Part shown: positions 8,498-17,019 of the stretch, in pieces
How the letters are laid out: every line of letters starts with the position of its first letter
How positions within the stretch are numbered: position 1 is the first letter of the stretch
Assembly: GCF_001612905.1 (NCBI RefSeq)
Contig: NZ_BDBI01000035.1
Span: forward strand, 37,510 to 101,509
Direction: 5' to 3'
Origin: Nocardia ignorata NBRC 108230
GTDB taxonomy: Bacteria > Actinomycetota > Actinomycetes > Mycobacteriales > Mycobacteriaceae
DNA length: 64,000 nucleotides
Position numbers and translations under genes: made by a program
Notes under the pieces: model-generated
Seen by the model: the letters and a program-made list of their open reading frames with translations, nothing else
Database searches by the model: none
Told to the model about the DNA's origin: nothing

Positions 8498-9379
8498 TTA
8501 CCGCGCCCGATCCACCCCGGCCGCGATCTCGTCGCGTGCCCGCTGAATCAGCGCGGCGGAATCACGTGGGCTCAGTGCCATGGCCCGCAACTGGTCGAAG
8601 ATCACGCCGAATCGGCGGATCTCCGAATGACCTTCGACCAGGTCGTGCACGGACATGCTCTCCACGTACACCAGTTCGGGGTCGACCGGATTGCGGAAGT
8701 CGAGCAGCGTGAACGATCCGGCCATGCCGGGATGCGCGCCCGCCTCGAACGGCAGGACCTGCAGAATCACGTTCTTGCGCTTGGTCTCCTCCAGCAGCCG
8801 GTCGAGCTGGCCGACCATGGTCACCGGACCGCCGACCACCCGGCGGATGGCGGCCTCGTCCATCACCACCCACAGCTCGAGCGGATCGTCCTTCGTCAGG
8901 TTCACCGCGCGGTCCATGCGCGCCTTGGCCCGGCTCTCCATCACGGAGGCATCGAGGCGCGGCATCGACGTATCGATCACCGCCGCCGCGTATTCGAAGG
9001 TCTGCAAAAGGCCGGGCACAGTGGAGGTCTGGTACTGGCGTGCCGAAAGTGCTTCCGCCTCGAAGTTGATGTAGGTGGCGTAGACATCGGACAACGCGCC
9101 TTCGTACGCATGTGACATACCCGGTTTGAGCGCGTCGCTGAGCAGGCTCATGGCCTCCTCGCGCATTTTCTCGCTCACCTGGCACAGGTCGAGCATCGCG
9201 CTGAGCGTGCGCCGCTGCGGGCGCGCCTGCGCCATTTCGATGCGGTACAGCGTTGTCACGTTGATGCCGGTGCGCGCGCTCACGTCCTCTTTGCTGAGCC
9301 CGGCGGATTCGCGCAGCTCACGGAGCATCGCGGCGAGCCTGCGAAGCCGGACGGTGAGTGTGGTTCGCTTGCCTGCCAT
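8498..9379 (-). CDS. XRE-family regulator with DUF5753 domain
   Basis: 293 residues. The N-terminal helix-turn-helix (LRESAGLSKEDVSARTGINVTTLYRIE, ~20-45) is followed by the ~180-residue DUF5753 domain with ALSARQYQTSTVPGLLQT and WVVMDEAAIRRVVGG. Such regulators are abundant in Streptomyces and Nocardia and usually sit next to a DUF397 gene. No DUF397 is present here; instead DUF4254 genes flank it. The gene converges on the thioesterase and diverges from the DUF4254 gene at 9681 across 301 bp. ATG 9379 is the family-typical start. Confidence 0.88.
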   Translation of the reverse strand: MAGKRTTLTVRLRRLAAMLRELRESAGLSKEDVSARTGINVTTLYRIEMAQARPQRRTLSAMLDLCQVSEKMREEAMSLLSDALKPGMSHAYEGALSDVYATYINFEAEALSARQYQTSTVPGLLQTFEYAAAVIDTSMPRLDASVMESRAKARMDRAVNLTKDDPLELWVVMDEAAIRRVVGGPVTMVGQLDRLLEETKRKNVILQVLPFEAGAHPGMAGSFTLLDFRNPVDPELVYVESMSVHDLVEGHSEIRRFGVIFDQLRAMALSPRDSAALIQRARDEIAAGVDRAR

Positions 9380-9680
9380 GGGTGCCCCTTCGCCTGTGGC
9401 GCGTCACGTGAATCGCATTATTGCGCTGCTCGTCCATGCTGTCACGGGTTCGGGAAAGAATGCCGGTCGGCCTGTTCGCTTGTGGTCAAGTGACCCGCGG
9501 TTCTGTCAGGGCGGCTTTACTGCAGGAGTGACAACGCAATCTTGCGTTTCCCGTTGTGAGCGAGCATGATCCAGTTAGCCTGGTTGCGAGCAAGCCGAAC
9601 AGAAGACCGGGATAACCGAATCGAGAGCCAATCATGTTGGTATACAAATCTTGGGTGTCGGGTGAATTCGGGGCGTTGCG
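9380..9680. promoter_or_regulatory. Divergent control region between the XRE regulator and DUF4254 copy 2
   Basis: 301 bp without a gene. It holds the 13-nt string GGCCTGTTCGCTT at 9469-9481, shared with the control region of DUF4254 copy 1. It also holds a perfect 7-bp-arm inverted repeat AACGCAA-TC-TTGCGTT at 9533-9548, and an AT-richer stretch with TATACAAAT near 9650 that could be a -10. The regulator binding site is inferred, not shown. Confidence 0.45.
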
Positions 9681-10127
9681 ATGAGCGCGCCGGTGATGGG
9701 TGGGGTACTGCCGACGGCGCCACAATTGTTGTGCGCCTTCCAGGGGCGGCGTTTCCAGGATCGCGAATTGCTGCGATCGGCACACGCGCTCGCTGAGCTG
9801 CACGAACGGCGGGCACAGGTGCGTGACGCCGCATTGATCGCCGAAATAGATTGCCGTCGAGGAGAACTCGTCGACGACATCAACGACTGGATTGTCGCCG
9901 AGATTCCGGTGAATCGGACGGGTGCCTCGCTGCACACCGAAAGTCTCGGCGCCGTCGTCGACCGGATGGCGCGAAGCTGGGTGGATGCCAACCAGGCCAT
10001 TGATCTGGACGGTGCGCGAAGCGACAGCACGCACAAACATTGGTATCACCTGGCCGAACTGGTCGACGGCTACACCGACCTGGTCACCGATGTGATCGGT
10101 GGCAGGCGAAGGCTGCCCGAGCAGTAG
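9681..10127 (+). CDS. DUF4254 domain protein (copy 2)
   Basis: 148 residues, paralogue of the protein at 7145. The shared pattern is LAELHERR, IDCRRGELVDDINDWIV, HTESLGAVVDRMA and LAELVDGYTDLVTDVIGGRRRLP. Overall identity looks low (about a third by eye), so the copies are not a recent duplication. Start ATG 9681 has a weak GGGGCG upstream. Function unknown. It converges on the GntR gene with only 3 bp between the stop codons. Confidence 0.74.
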   Translation: MSAPVMGGVLPTAPQLLCAFQGRRFQDRELLRSAHALAELHERRAQVRDAALIAEIDCRRGELVDDINDWIVAEIPVNRTGASLHTESLGAVVDRMARSWVDANQAIDLDGARSDSTHKHWYHLAELVDGYTDLVTDVIGGRRRLPEQ

Positions 10128-10130
10128 GGG

Positions 10131-10853
10131 CTACGCGGGTTCCGGTGACAGCCTCGCCTCGAAGGCGACACGGTCACCACGATAGAGCGAGCGCACCCGT
10201 TCGATGGGTGCGCCGTCCGCATCGACACTTCGCCTGTGCAGCAGCAACATCGGTAGTGCGGTCGTGCTTTCGAGCAGGCCCGCCTCCCGCGGCGAGGCGA
10301 GAACGGTCTCGATGCGTTCCCGCGCACCGGCAAAGCTCACGCCGGTGGCGCGGATCGCGGCGTAGAGCGACGTGGTCGGGTCGTAACTGCCACGAAGCCC
10401 GCCGAAGCGATGCAGTGGCAGATAGGTGCTTTCCAGGCCGATGCGTTCACCGTCGGCGAGCAGGACGCGTTCGAGGTGCATCACCGGCGTGCCGGGTTCC
10501 ACCTCGAGATCGGTCGCGGTCTGCGCGTCGGCGGGAACGTCTTCCCAGGCCACGACTACGCGGCCGGGTACGCGGCCGAGACTGATCGCGCCCTCGGTGT
10601 AGGAGCGCAGCGACAGCGGCTGGGTGAGTTTCGGCCGCGACACAACCGTTCCGCGTCCGCGCCGGCGAATCCTGCCTTCCACCAGCAGTTCCCGCAGCGC
10701 GTGGCGCACCGTCTCGCGCGCCACTCCGAAGCGGGTGGCGAGATCGCGTTCCGACGGCACCGGGTCGCCCTCGTCGAGTTCGGCGAGGATCGCGTCGATC
10801 TCGGTGCGGACGCGGAACACCTTCGGGACGCGCGTGGTGTGCGGTGAATCCAT
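10131..10853 (-). CDS. GntR/HutC-family regulator with UTRA domain (PhnF-like)
   Basis: 240 residues. An N-terminal winged helix (VPSERDLATRFGVARETVRHALRELLVEGRIRRRGRGT, ~31-70) is followed by a UTRA effector domain (~85-235) containing ExTYLP and RxRxxxxLA-like segments. Position and partner genes make it the regulator of the divergent phosphonate operon. Two operator-like palindromes lie in the 97-bp gap upstream; one equals, on the opposite strand, the PhnF site TGGTATAGACCA that I recall from M. smegmatis. Probably an autorepressor released by a phosphonate or its breakdown product. Confidence 0.88.
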   Translation of the reverse strand: MDSPHTTRVPKVFRVRTEIDAILAELDEGDPVPSERDLATRFGVARETVRHALRELLVEGRIRRRGRGTVVSRPKLTQPLSLRSYTEGAISLGRVPGRVVVAWEDVPADAQTATDLEVEPGTPVMHLERVLLADGERIGLESTYLPLHRFGGLRGSYDPTTSLYAAIRATGVSFAGARERIETVLASPREAGLLESTTALPMLLLHRRSVDADGAPIERVRSLYRGDRVAFEARLSPEPA

Positions 10854-10873
10854 GCCGCTCAGCGTACCCGGAT

Positions 10874-10885
10874 TGGTCTATACCA
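10874..10885 (+). promoter_or_regulatory. PhnF-type operator O1
   Basis: TGGTCTATACCA, 21 bp upstream of the GntR start codon. Its reverse complement is TGGTATAGACCA. Placed to repress the regulator's own promoter. Confidence 0.65.
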
Positions 10886-10920
10886 AAAGTTAACGCGGTG
10901 TTCGCCCTGGCCACACCTAT

Positions 10921-10932
10921 CGGTCTAGACCA
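10921..10932 (+). promoter_or_regulatory. PhnF-type operator O2
   Basis: CGGTCTAGACCA, with the core GGTCTAGACC a perfect 10-bp palindrome, 18 bp upstream of the FAD oxidoreductase ATG. It lies 47 bp centre-to-centre from O1, close to 4.5 helical turns. Placed to repress the catabolic and transport operon. Confidence 0.65.
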
Positions 10933-10950
10933 TTTGCCACTATCGGTGCC

Positions 10951-12078
10951 ATGCGATTGGTCATCATCGGTGGTGGGATTCTCGGCACGGCGCACGCCTG
11001 GGCCGCGATAGCCCGCGGCCACGAGGTCGTCCACCTGGAACGCGAACGCGAGGCGCGCGGCGCGACGGTCCGCAACTTCGGCCTGGTCTGGGTATCCGGG
11101 CGGTCGGCGGGCGAGCTGGAACTCACGCTGCGTTCGCGCGAGCTGTGGGAGGAGATCGGCGGTCGGGTCGCGGGTGTCGGTTTCCGGCCCGCCGGGTCCA
11201 TCACCCTGGTCCGCACGCCGGCGGAGCTGGCCGTCGCCGAGGCCGCCACGGCGGGGCCGACCGCGGCCGATCGCGGTTTCACCCTGCTCGAACCCGAGCA
11301 GGTGCTGGCGCACAACCCGGCGCTGCGGGGCAAATACCTGGCCGGCCTGCACTGTTCGGCCGACGCGGCGGTGGAGTCGCGGCAGGCGTTGCCCGCGTTG
11401 CGCGCCCACATGGCCGCGAGCGGTCGCTACACCTTCCACGAGTCGACCGAGGCCCGGTCGGTTACCGATACCGGCGCCGGTGCGGTGGTGCTCGACGATC
11501 AGGGCCGCCGTCACGAGGCCGACCTGGTCGTGCACTGCCCAGGAGCGGCGCATTCCGGGCTCACCCGGGAACTGGCCGGTGTGCTGCCGGTGCGCCGGGT
11601 GCGGTTGCAGATGATGCAGACCGAGCCGCTCGGCGAAGCACTCACCACGGCGATCGCCGACGGTGACAGCTTCCGCTACTACCCGGGTTTCGCGGGCCCA
11701 CAGGTGGATTCGCTCGCGCGCGAGCAGTCGCAGACGGCCACCGCCGCCGAGCACAAGATGCAGCTGCTGTGTGTGCAGCGGTTGCACGGCGGGCTGACCA
11801 TCGGCGATACCCACGAATACACCGAACCGTTCGCCTTCGACGTCGACGAAGCGCCCTACGACCACCTCACCGAGGTGACCGAGGAGCTGCTCGGCCGCAA
11901 GCTGCCACGGGTGGTACGCCGCTGGGCGGGTGTCTACAGCCAGAGCGTCGATCCGGACGCCATCGTCACCCGGGTGCGGGCCGACACCAACGTGTGGGTG
12001 GTGACCGGCCCCGGCGGTCGCGGAATGACGCTCGGCCCCGCGCTCGGCGAACAAACCGCCGACGAGATCGGACTGTGA
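10951..12078 (+). CDS. FAD-dependent oxidoreductase, phosphonate-associated (TIGR03364 family)
   Basis: 375 residues, D-amino-acid-oxidase-like fold. The FAD-binding motif GGGILGTAHAWAAIARGHEVVHLE is at the N-terminus (~7-30), and a C-terminal PGGRGMTLGPALGE closes the FAD site. The family is typically found next to a PhnX-like hydrolase and PhnS-V transporters, as here. Members have been proposed or shown to oxidise 2-aminoethylphosphonate or its N-methyl form to phosphonoacetaldehyde, which would bypass the transaminase PhnW; that role is inferred here. First gene of the operon, 18 bp after operator O2. Confidence 0.86.
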   Translation: MRLVIIGGGILGTAHAWAAIARGHEVVHLEREREARGATVRNFGLVWVSGRSAGELELTLRSRELWEEIGGRVAGVGFRPAGSITLVRTPAELAVAEAATAGPTAADRGFTLLEPEQVLAHNPALRGKYLAGLHCSADAAVESRQALPALRAHMAASGRYTFHESTEARSVTDTGAGAVVLDDQGRRHEADLVVHCPGAAHSGLTRELAGVLPVRRVRLQMMQTEPLGEALTTAIADGDSFRYYPGFAGPQVDSLAREQSQTATAAEHKMQLLCVQRLHGGLTIGDTHEYTEPFAFDVDEAPYDHLTEVTEELLGRKLPRVVRRWAGVYSQSVDPDAIVTRVRADTNVWVVTGPGGRGMTLGPALGEQTADEIGL

Positions 12079-12086
12079 GGATCACC

Positions 12087-12767
12087 ATGCATCACAACAA
12101 CATTCAGCTCGCCGTGCTCGACATGGCCGGTACCACCGTCGCCGACGGCGGATTGGTGCTTCGCGCCTTCGAGGAGGCGGCTACCGCGGTCGGGATCGAG
12201 GCCGACGGCCCACGTCGCGAGGCGGCCCGCCGATACGTGCTCGACACCATGGGGCAGTCCAAGATCGAGGTCTTCCGTGCGCTGCTCGGTGACGAGGACG
12301 CGGCCCAGGCAGGTAATCGCGCCTTCGAGGCGGCCTACGACGCGCTCGTCGGCGAGGCCGACATCGCGCCCGTACCCGGTGCGGTAGAGGCGATCACGGC
12401 CCTGCGCGACGCGGGTGTCCGGGTGGCGCTCACCACCGGGTTCAGCCGCGGCACCCAGGACAAGCTGCTGTCCGCGCTCGGCTGGGCCGAGCTGGCCGAC
12501 CTCACCCTCGCCCCGTCCGACGCCGGCCGTGGCCGTCCCTACCCGGACATGGTGCTCACCGCGGCTCTGCGCCTGCGGGTCGACGCGGTCGACCGGATCG
12601 CCGTCCTCGGCGACACCACCAGCGATATCGCGACCGGTCTGGCGGCCGGGGCGCGCATCGTCGCGGGCACCCTGACCGGCGCGCACAGCGCGGCACAGCT
12701 GCGAGAGGCGGGCGCCACCCACGTCATCGACTCCGTCGCCGACTTCCCCGCCCTGCTGCTCGCCTGA
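12087..12767 (+). CDS. Phosphonatase-like HAD hydrolase (PhnX-like)
   Basis: 226 residues. HAD motif I is DMAGTT with nucleophile Asp12. The cap segment MGQSKIEVFRAL places Lys59 where PhnX has its Schiff-base lysine (MGLLKIDH in the B. cereus enzyme, as I recall). Motif II is TTGFSR, followed by GRGRPYPDM and the acidic motif GDTTSD. A lysine in that position argues for true phosphonoacetaldehyde hydrolysis to acetaldehyde and phosphate. It is about 40 residues shorter than classical PhnX. It starts 8 bp after the FAD oxidoreductase gene, surely cotranscribed. Confidence 0.85.
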   Translation: MHHNNIQLAVLDMAGTTVADGGLVLRAFEEAATAVGIEADGPRREAARRYVLDTMGQSKIEVFRALLGDEDAAQAGNRAFEAAYDALVGEADIAPVPGAVEAITALRDAGVRVALTTGFSRGTQDKLLSALGWAELADLTLAPSDAGRGRPYPDMVLTAALRLRVDAVDRIAVLGDTTSDIATGLAAGARIVAGTLTGAHSAAQLREAGATHVIDSVADFPALLLA

Positions 12768-12828
12768 ACTTGCGTCGCGGCGACCGCCGCGGCGAATGCA
12801 CCTCCGTGAAACGAAAGTTGTTGTCATC

Positions 12829-13875
12829 GTGCGTACTTCCCTCACCAGACGCCGCCTCGCGCGCACCGCGTTGCTGCTGGCAGGCGTCACCGCCGTCGCG
12901 TTCTCCTCGGCGTGTGGCGGCACCGGAACCGAGTCGGCCGACGGCCGCACCGTCACCGTGTACTCCGCCGACGGCGTCGGCGGCTGGTACAAGAACCGCT
13001 TCGACGAGTTCACCGAGCGGACCGGGATCGCGGTGAACCTGGTCGAGGCCGGGTCGGGCGAGGTGGTCAACCGGGTCGACAAGGAACAGTCCAATCCGCA
13101 GGCCGACATCGTGGTCACCCTGCCGCCGTTCATCCAGAAGGCCGAGCAGTCGGGTCTGCTGCAGCCCAGCGGTATCGACACCGCCGCGATCCCGGCCGCC
13201 GACAAGGATCCCGACGGCAACTACGTGACGATGGCCAACAACTTCCTGTGCTTCATCGCCAACCCGTCGGTCGATGCCGCCGCGCTCACCTGGGACGACC
13301 TGCTGAAGCCGGAGTTCAAGGGCAAGCTGCAGTACTCGACGCCCGGCCAGGCCGGTGACGGCACGGCGGTGCTCGTGCTGCTGCAGCAGTTGCGCGGCAA
13401 GCAGGGTGCGCTGGACTACCTGGCGGCGTTGCAGGCCAACAATGTCGGCCCGTCGTCGTCGACCGGCAAGCTGCAGGCCAAGGTCGACAAGGGTGAGTTG
13501 CTCATCGCCAACGGCGACGTGCAGATGAACCTCACCACGGTGAAGGAGAAGGGTTCGAAGTTCAACGTCTTCTTCCCCGCCGCCGACGGCAAGCGTTCCA
13601 CCGTGGCGGTGCCGTACATGATGGGTCTTGCCAAGGGCGCGCCGCACAAGGGCGACGCCACCGAGCTGATGCGGTTCCTGATGGCGCCCGAGGCGCAGGC
13701 AGCGCTCGGACCCGAGGCGTTCGCGGTGTCGCCGCGTACCGATGTGCCCGCGCCCGCCGAGGGCGGTCCCGCCGCGGCGATGCGTGGTGTCGACGTGGTT
13801 CCGGTCGACTGGAACACGGTGCTCACCGAGCTGGATGCGGATCTCGCGGCATACCAGAAGGCAACCGGCAGCTGA
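12829..13875 (+). CDS. phnS: 2-aminoethylphosphonate-type ABC transporter substrate-binding lipoprotein
   Basis: 348 residues from GTG 12829, or 359 from ATG 12796; neither has a strong ribosome site. The signal peptide ends in a lipobox-like FSSAC. The mature protein is a type II periplasmic-binding fold: VTVYSADG near the start, GWYKNRFDEFTERTGI, ADIVVTLP, LTWDDLLKPEFKGKL. This matches the PhnS group next to PhnT, U and V. It captures the phosphonate outside the cell. It lies between the hydrolase and the ATPase genes in one operon. Confidence 0.86.
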   Translation: MRTSLTRRRLARTALLLAGVTAVAFSSACGGTGTESADGRTVTVYSADGVGGWYKNRFDEFTERTGIAVNLVEAGSGEVVNRVDKEQSNPQADIVVTLPPFIQKAEQSGLLQPSGIDTAAIPAADKDPDGNYVTMANNFLCFIANPSVDAAALTWDDLLKPEFKGKLQYSTPGQAGDGTAVLVLLQQLRGKQGALDYLAALQANNVGPSSSTGKLQAKVDKGELLIANGDVQMNLTTVKEKGSKFNVFFPAADGKRSTVAVPYMMGLAKGAPHKGDATELMRFLMAPEAQAALGPEAFAVSPRTDVPAPAEGGPAAAMRGVDVVPVDWNTVLTELDADLAAYQKATGS

Positions 13876-13899
13876 AATCCCCTGTAAAAGGAGTCGACA

Positions 13900-15087
13900 A
13901 TGTCCGATGGTGACGTGCGCACGGGGTCCGTCGTTTCGGCCGGTGCCACCACGACCGAACCGGCGATCGTGTTCGACAGGGTCGGTGTCAGCTACGGCCG
14001 GGGCGGCAAGGCCGCTGTCGCGCTGGCCGACTTCAGCCTGCGCGTCGCCGTCGGCGAGACGGTGGCATTGCTCGGCCCGAGTGGGTCGGGCAAGTCGACC
14101 GCGCTCAAGGCGCTGGCCGGATTCGTTCGTCCCACGTCGGGTTCGGTGCGGTTGGCCGGACGCGATGTCACCGCGTTGTCGCCCGCCAAGCGGGGGATCG
14201 GCGTGGTCGTGCAGTCGTACGCGCTGTTCCCGCACATGAGCGTGCACAGCAATGTGGCGTTCGGGTTGAAATCGCAGCGGGTGCCGCGCGCCGAGATCGG
14301 GCCGCGCGTCACCGAGGCCTTGGAGATGGTCGGCATGGGTGGCTATGCCGAGCGTCTGCCGAGGGAACTGTCGGGTGGTCAGCAGCAGCGGGTGGCGATC
14401 GCCCGTGCGCTGGCCATCCGGCCGAGGGTGCTGCTGCTCGACGAACCACTCGCCGCCCTCGACGCGCAGTTGCGGCACTCGATGCTCGGCGAATTGCAGC
14501 AATTGCGGAAGGCGTTGCCCGACACGGCGATGCTGTACGTCACCCACGATCAGGCCGAGGCGCTCGCCCTGGCCGACCGGATCGCGGTGATGCGTGATTC
14601 CCGCCTCGTCGACATCGACACCGCCGAAAACCTCTGGCAGCGACCACCTTCCGACTTCACCGCCGGGTTCCTCGGTGGGGCGAACCTGGTGCCGTGCACG
14701 GTGAAGCATGTCACCGGGACGGCGGCGCTGGTCAGCGCGGGAACGTCGACGCTGCGTGCCCAGGCGCCGGTGCCCGGTGTCGGGCAGGACGAGTGGAAGC
14801 CGGACGACGCCGCGCTGCTGTGCGTGCGCCCGCACACCATCACCCTCGGCAAGACCTCGGATCGCGATGCTTTGCGTGCCACCGTGCGCAGTGCGGTGTG
14901 GCGTGGGGCGTCGACCCGGGTCGAGCTGGATGTCGACGGGTTGCCATCCGTGCTCGCCGCCGACGTGCCCGGACACTTCACCGCTGCGGTGGGTGCGGTG
15001 GTTGGGGTCGTCTTGCCCGATCCGGCCGGTGTGTTGATCGCGAACACGATCGGCGCGAGTTCTCGCGGTGAGGGATCGGCATCATGA
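13900..15087 (+). CDS. phnT: 2-aminoethylphosphonate ABC transporter ATP-binding protein
   Basis: 395 residues. Walker A GPSGSGKST, Q-loop VVQSYALFPHMS, signature LSGGQQQR, Walker B LLLDEPLAALD and H-loop THDQAEAL are all intact. A C-terminal TOBE-like domain (~270-390) is typical of polyamine/iron/phosphonate-type importers. ATG 13900 is preceded by AAAAGGAG. It powers import with the two permeases that follow. Confidence 0.92.
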   Translation: MSDGDVRTGSVVSAGATTTEPAIVFDRVGVSYGRGGKAAVALADFSLRVAVGETVALLGPSGSGKSTALKALAGFVRPTSGSVRLAGRDVTALSPAKRGIGVVVQSYALFPHMSVHSNVAFGLKSQRVPRAEIGPRVTEALEMVGMGGYAERLPRELSGGQQQRVAIARALAIRPRVLLLDEPLAALDAQLRHSMLGELQQLRKALPDTAMLYVTHDQAEALALADRIAVMRDSRLVDIDTAENLWQRPPSDFTAGFLGGANLVPCTVKHVTGTAALVSAGTSTLRAQAPVPGVGQDEWKPDDAALLCVRPHTITLGKTSDRDALRATVRSAVWRGASTRVELDVDGLPSVLAADVPGHFTAAVGAVVGVVLPDPAGVLIANTIGASSRGEGSAS

Positions 15088-15157
15088 TGTCAGTTGGATT
15101 CTTTGCGGTGATCGGACACGACTTCGGTCTGTGCCACGACGATGGCGAGGTGCGGTG

Positions 15158-16051
15158 ATGAGTGCGCCGGTGCTGGATCCGCCTGGAGCCGTCAAGCCAG
15201 AAGCCGGTGGTACGCAGCGCTCATGGGTGCCCGTGCTCTGGGTTCTGCCGCCCGTGCTCATCGTGCTCGGTATCGCCGGCTATCCGATTCTCCGGGTCCT
15301 CACGGAGTCGACGCGCACGCCCACCGGACGCGGAACCGAGATGTGGTCGACGGTCCTCGGCTCGGCGGCGTTCCAGGATGCGTTGTGGCGCACCATCTCC
15401 ATCGCCGTGTGCTCGACGTTCGGCTGCCTGGTGCTCGGCATGTTCCTGGCGATCGTGCTCGCGTTCGTGCCGTTCGCCGGTTCGGGGGTGGTCGGCCGGC
15501 TCATCGACACCATCCTCACGCTGCCGTCGTTCCTCATCACCCTGGCCTTCACCTTCCTCTACGGCACGGCGGGGGCGGTGAACGCGTTGATCGCCGAATT
15601 GACCGGGGCGACAACGCCGGTCATCGATTTTCTCACCACGCCGCTGGGCGTGATCCTCGCCGAGATCACCTTCTTCACCCCGTTCGTGGTGCGACCCGTG
15701 CTCGCCGCGTTCGCGCAACTGCCGCGCGAACAGCTCGATGTGGCGGCCAGTCTCGGCGCCTCGCCGTGGCGGGTGCTGCGCCAGGTGGTGCTGCCCGAAG
15801 CGTGGCCCGCGCTGGCGGCCGGCGGCAGCCTCGTGTTGCTGCTGACGCTCAACGAGTTCGGCATCGTGCTGTTCACCGGCGCCAAGGGTGTCATCACGCT
15901 GCCCGCGTTGATCTACACCCGCGGCATCGTCACCTTCGACCTGCCCGGCGCCGCCGTCCTCGCCACCGTGCAGGTGGTGCTGTCGCTCACCCTGTACCTC
16001 ACCTACCGGCTGGTGTTCGCCCGGTTCATCGCCCGTCCGAAGGAGGACTGA
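15158..16051 (+). CDS. phnU: 2-aminoethylphosphonate ABC transporter permease
   Basis: 297 residues with about six membrane spans. The EAA loop (EQLDVAASLGASPWRVLRQVVLPEAWPAL) contacts the ATPase. ATG 15158 has GCGAGG upstream; GTG 15155 is one codon earlier. A 70-bp spacer separates it from the ATPase gene, and the next permease starts 2 bp after its stop. Confidence 0.9.
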   Translation: MSAPVLDPPGAVKPEAGGTQRSWVPVLWVLPPVLIVLGIAGYPILRVLTESTRTPTGRGTEMWSTVLGSAAFQDALWRTISIAVCSTFGCLVLGMFLAIVLAFVPFAGSGVVGRLIDTILTLPSFLITLAFTFLYGTAGAVNALIAELTGATTPVIDFLTTPLGVILAEITFFTPFVVRPVLAAFAQLPREQLDVAASLGASPWRVLRQVVLPEAWPALAAGGSLVLLLTLNEFGIVLFTGAKGVITLPALIYTRGIVTFDLPGAAVLATVQVVLSLTLYLTYRLVFARFIARPKED

Positions 16052-16053
16052 TC

Positions 16054-16851
16054 GTGCTCGTCTGGACTCCGCGCGGGAAACTGTTGGTACTCACCACCTT
16101 CGGGCTCGTGGTGACGGTGGTCTTCGTCGCTCCGATCGCGACGGTGGTTCTCGCCGCGCTCGCGGGCAGCTGGACCGGCCCGCTTCCGGCGGACCTCGGT
16201 TTCGCCAATCTCGGCAGCGCTGTGCGCGGTGAACAGGCCGCGAGCCTGTCGGTGAGCCTGCAGACCGCGCTGATCTCGGGCGCGGTCGCCCTGGCCGTCG
16301 GCAGCTGGGCGGCCCTCGCGGCCCGTGAAGCGCCCACCTGGTTGCGTCGCCTCACCGACGCCGTCTTCCACCTGCCGGTCGCGGTGCCCTCGGTGGCCAT
16401 CGGCCTCGGCGTCCTCATCGCCTTCAACGAACGTCCGCTGCTGCTGGGCGGCACCAGGTGGATCGTCATCCTGGCTCATACCGTCCTGGTCTTCGCCTAC
16501 GCCTTCAGTGCCATCTCCGCCGCCCTCGACCGCCTCGACCCCGCGTACCGCCAAGCCGCCGAATCCCTCGGTGCAGGCCCCCTGCGCGTCCTGACCCAGA
16601 TCACGCTGCCCCTGCTGCTCCCCGCCCTCGGCGCCGCCGCAGGCCTCTCGATCGCTCTGTCTATGGGCGAACTAGGCGCCACCATCATGGTGTACCCCGC
16701 CACCTGGAAAACCCTGCCGGTCAGCATCTTCGCCCAGACCGACCGTGGAGAAGTCTTCGACGCCGCCGCCGCGACAACGATCCTCGTCACGGTGACCCTC
16801 GTGGTACTGGTCGTCCTCGGCCGGTTGCGCGGCCGCGCCGCGCTCCGCTGA
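16054..16851 (+). CDS. phnV: 2-aminoethylphosphonate ABC transporter permease
   Basis: 265 residues, second membrane subunit, about six spans. The EAA loop is YRQAAESLGAGPLRVLTQITLPLLLPAL. The start GTG 16054 has AGGAGG at 16041-16046, inside the end of phnU, so the two are coupled. Last gene of the phosphonate operon. Confidence 0.9.
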   Translation: MLVWTPRGKLLVLTTFGLVVTVVFVAPIATVVLAALAGSWTGPLPADLGFANLGSAVRGEQAASLSVSLQTALISGAVALAVGSWAALAAREAPTWLRRLTDAVFHLPVAVPSVAIGLGVLIAFNERPLLLGGTRWIVILAHTVLVFAYAFSAISAALDRLDPAYRQAAESLGAGPLRVLTQITLPLLLPALGAAAGLSIALSMGELGATIMVYPATWKTLPVSIFAQTDRGEVFDAAAATTILVTVTLVVLVVLGRLRGRAALR

Positions 16852-17019
16852 TCCGGCACCGGGACGCGTCGTCGATTCCCGGCGGGTATCGACGAGCTGT
16901 CCGGCCCACGTGACGGTTACGATCTGCATCTGTTGGAATCCGAAAAGGGGGGTGCCGGTGTCCGATCGGAGTCCGGGAACGCGCGAATGCCGATCGACCC
17001 GGTCGGGGGTCGGTGCGTC

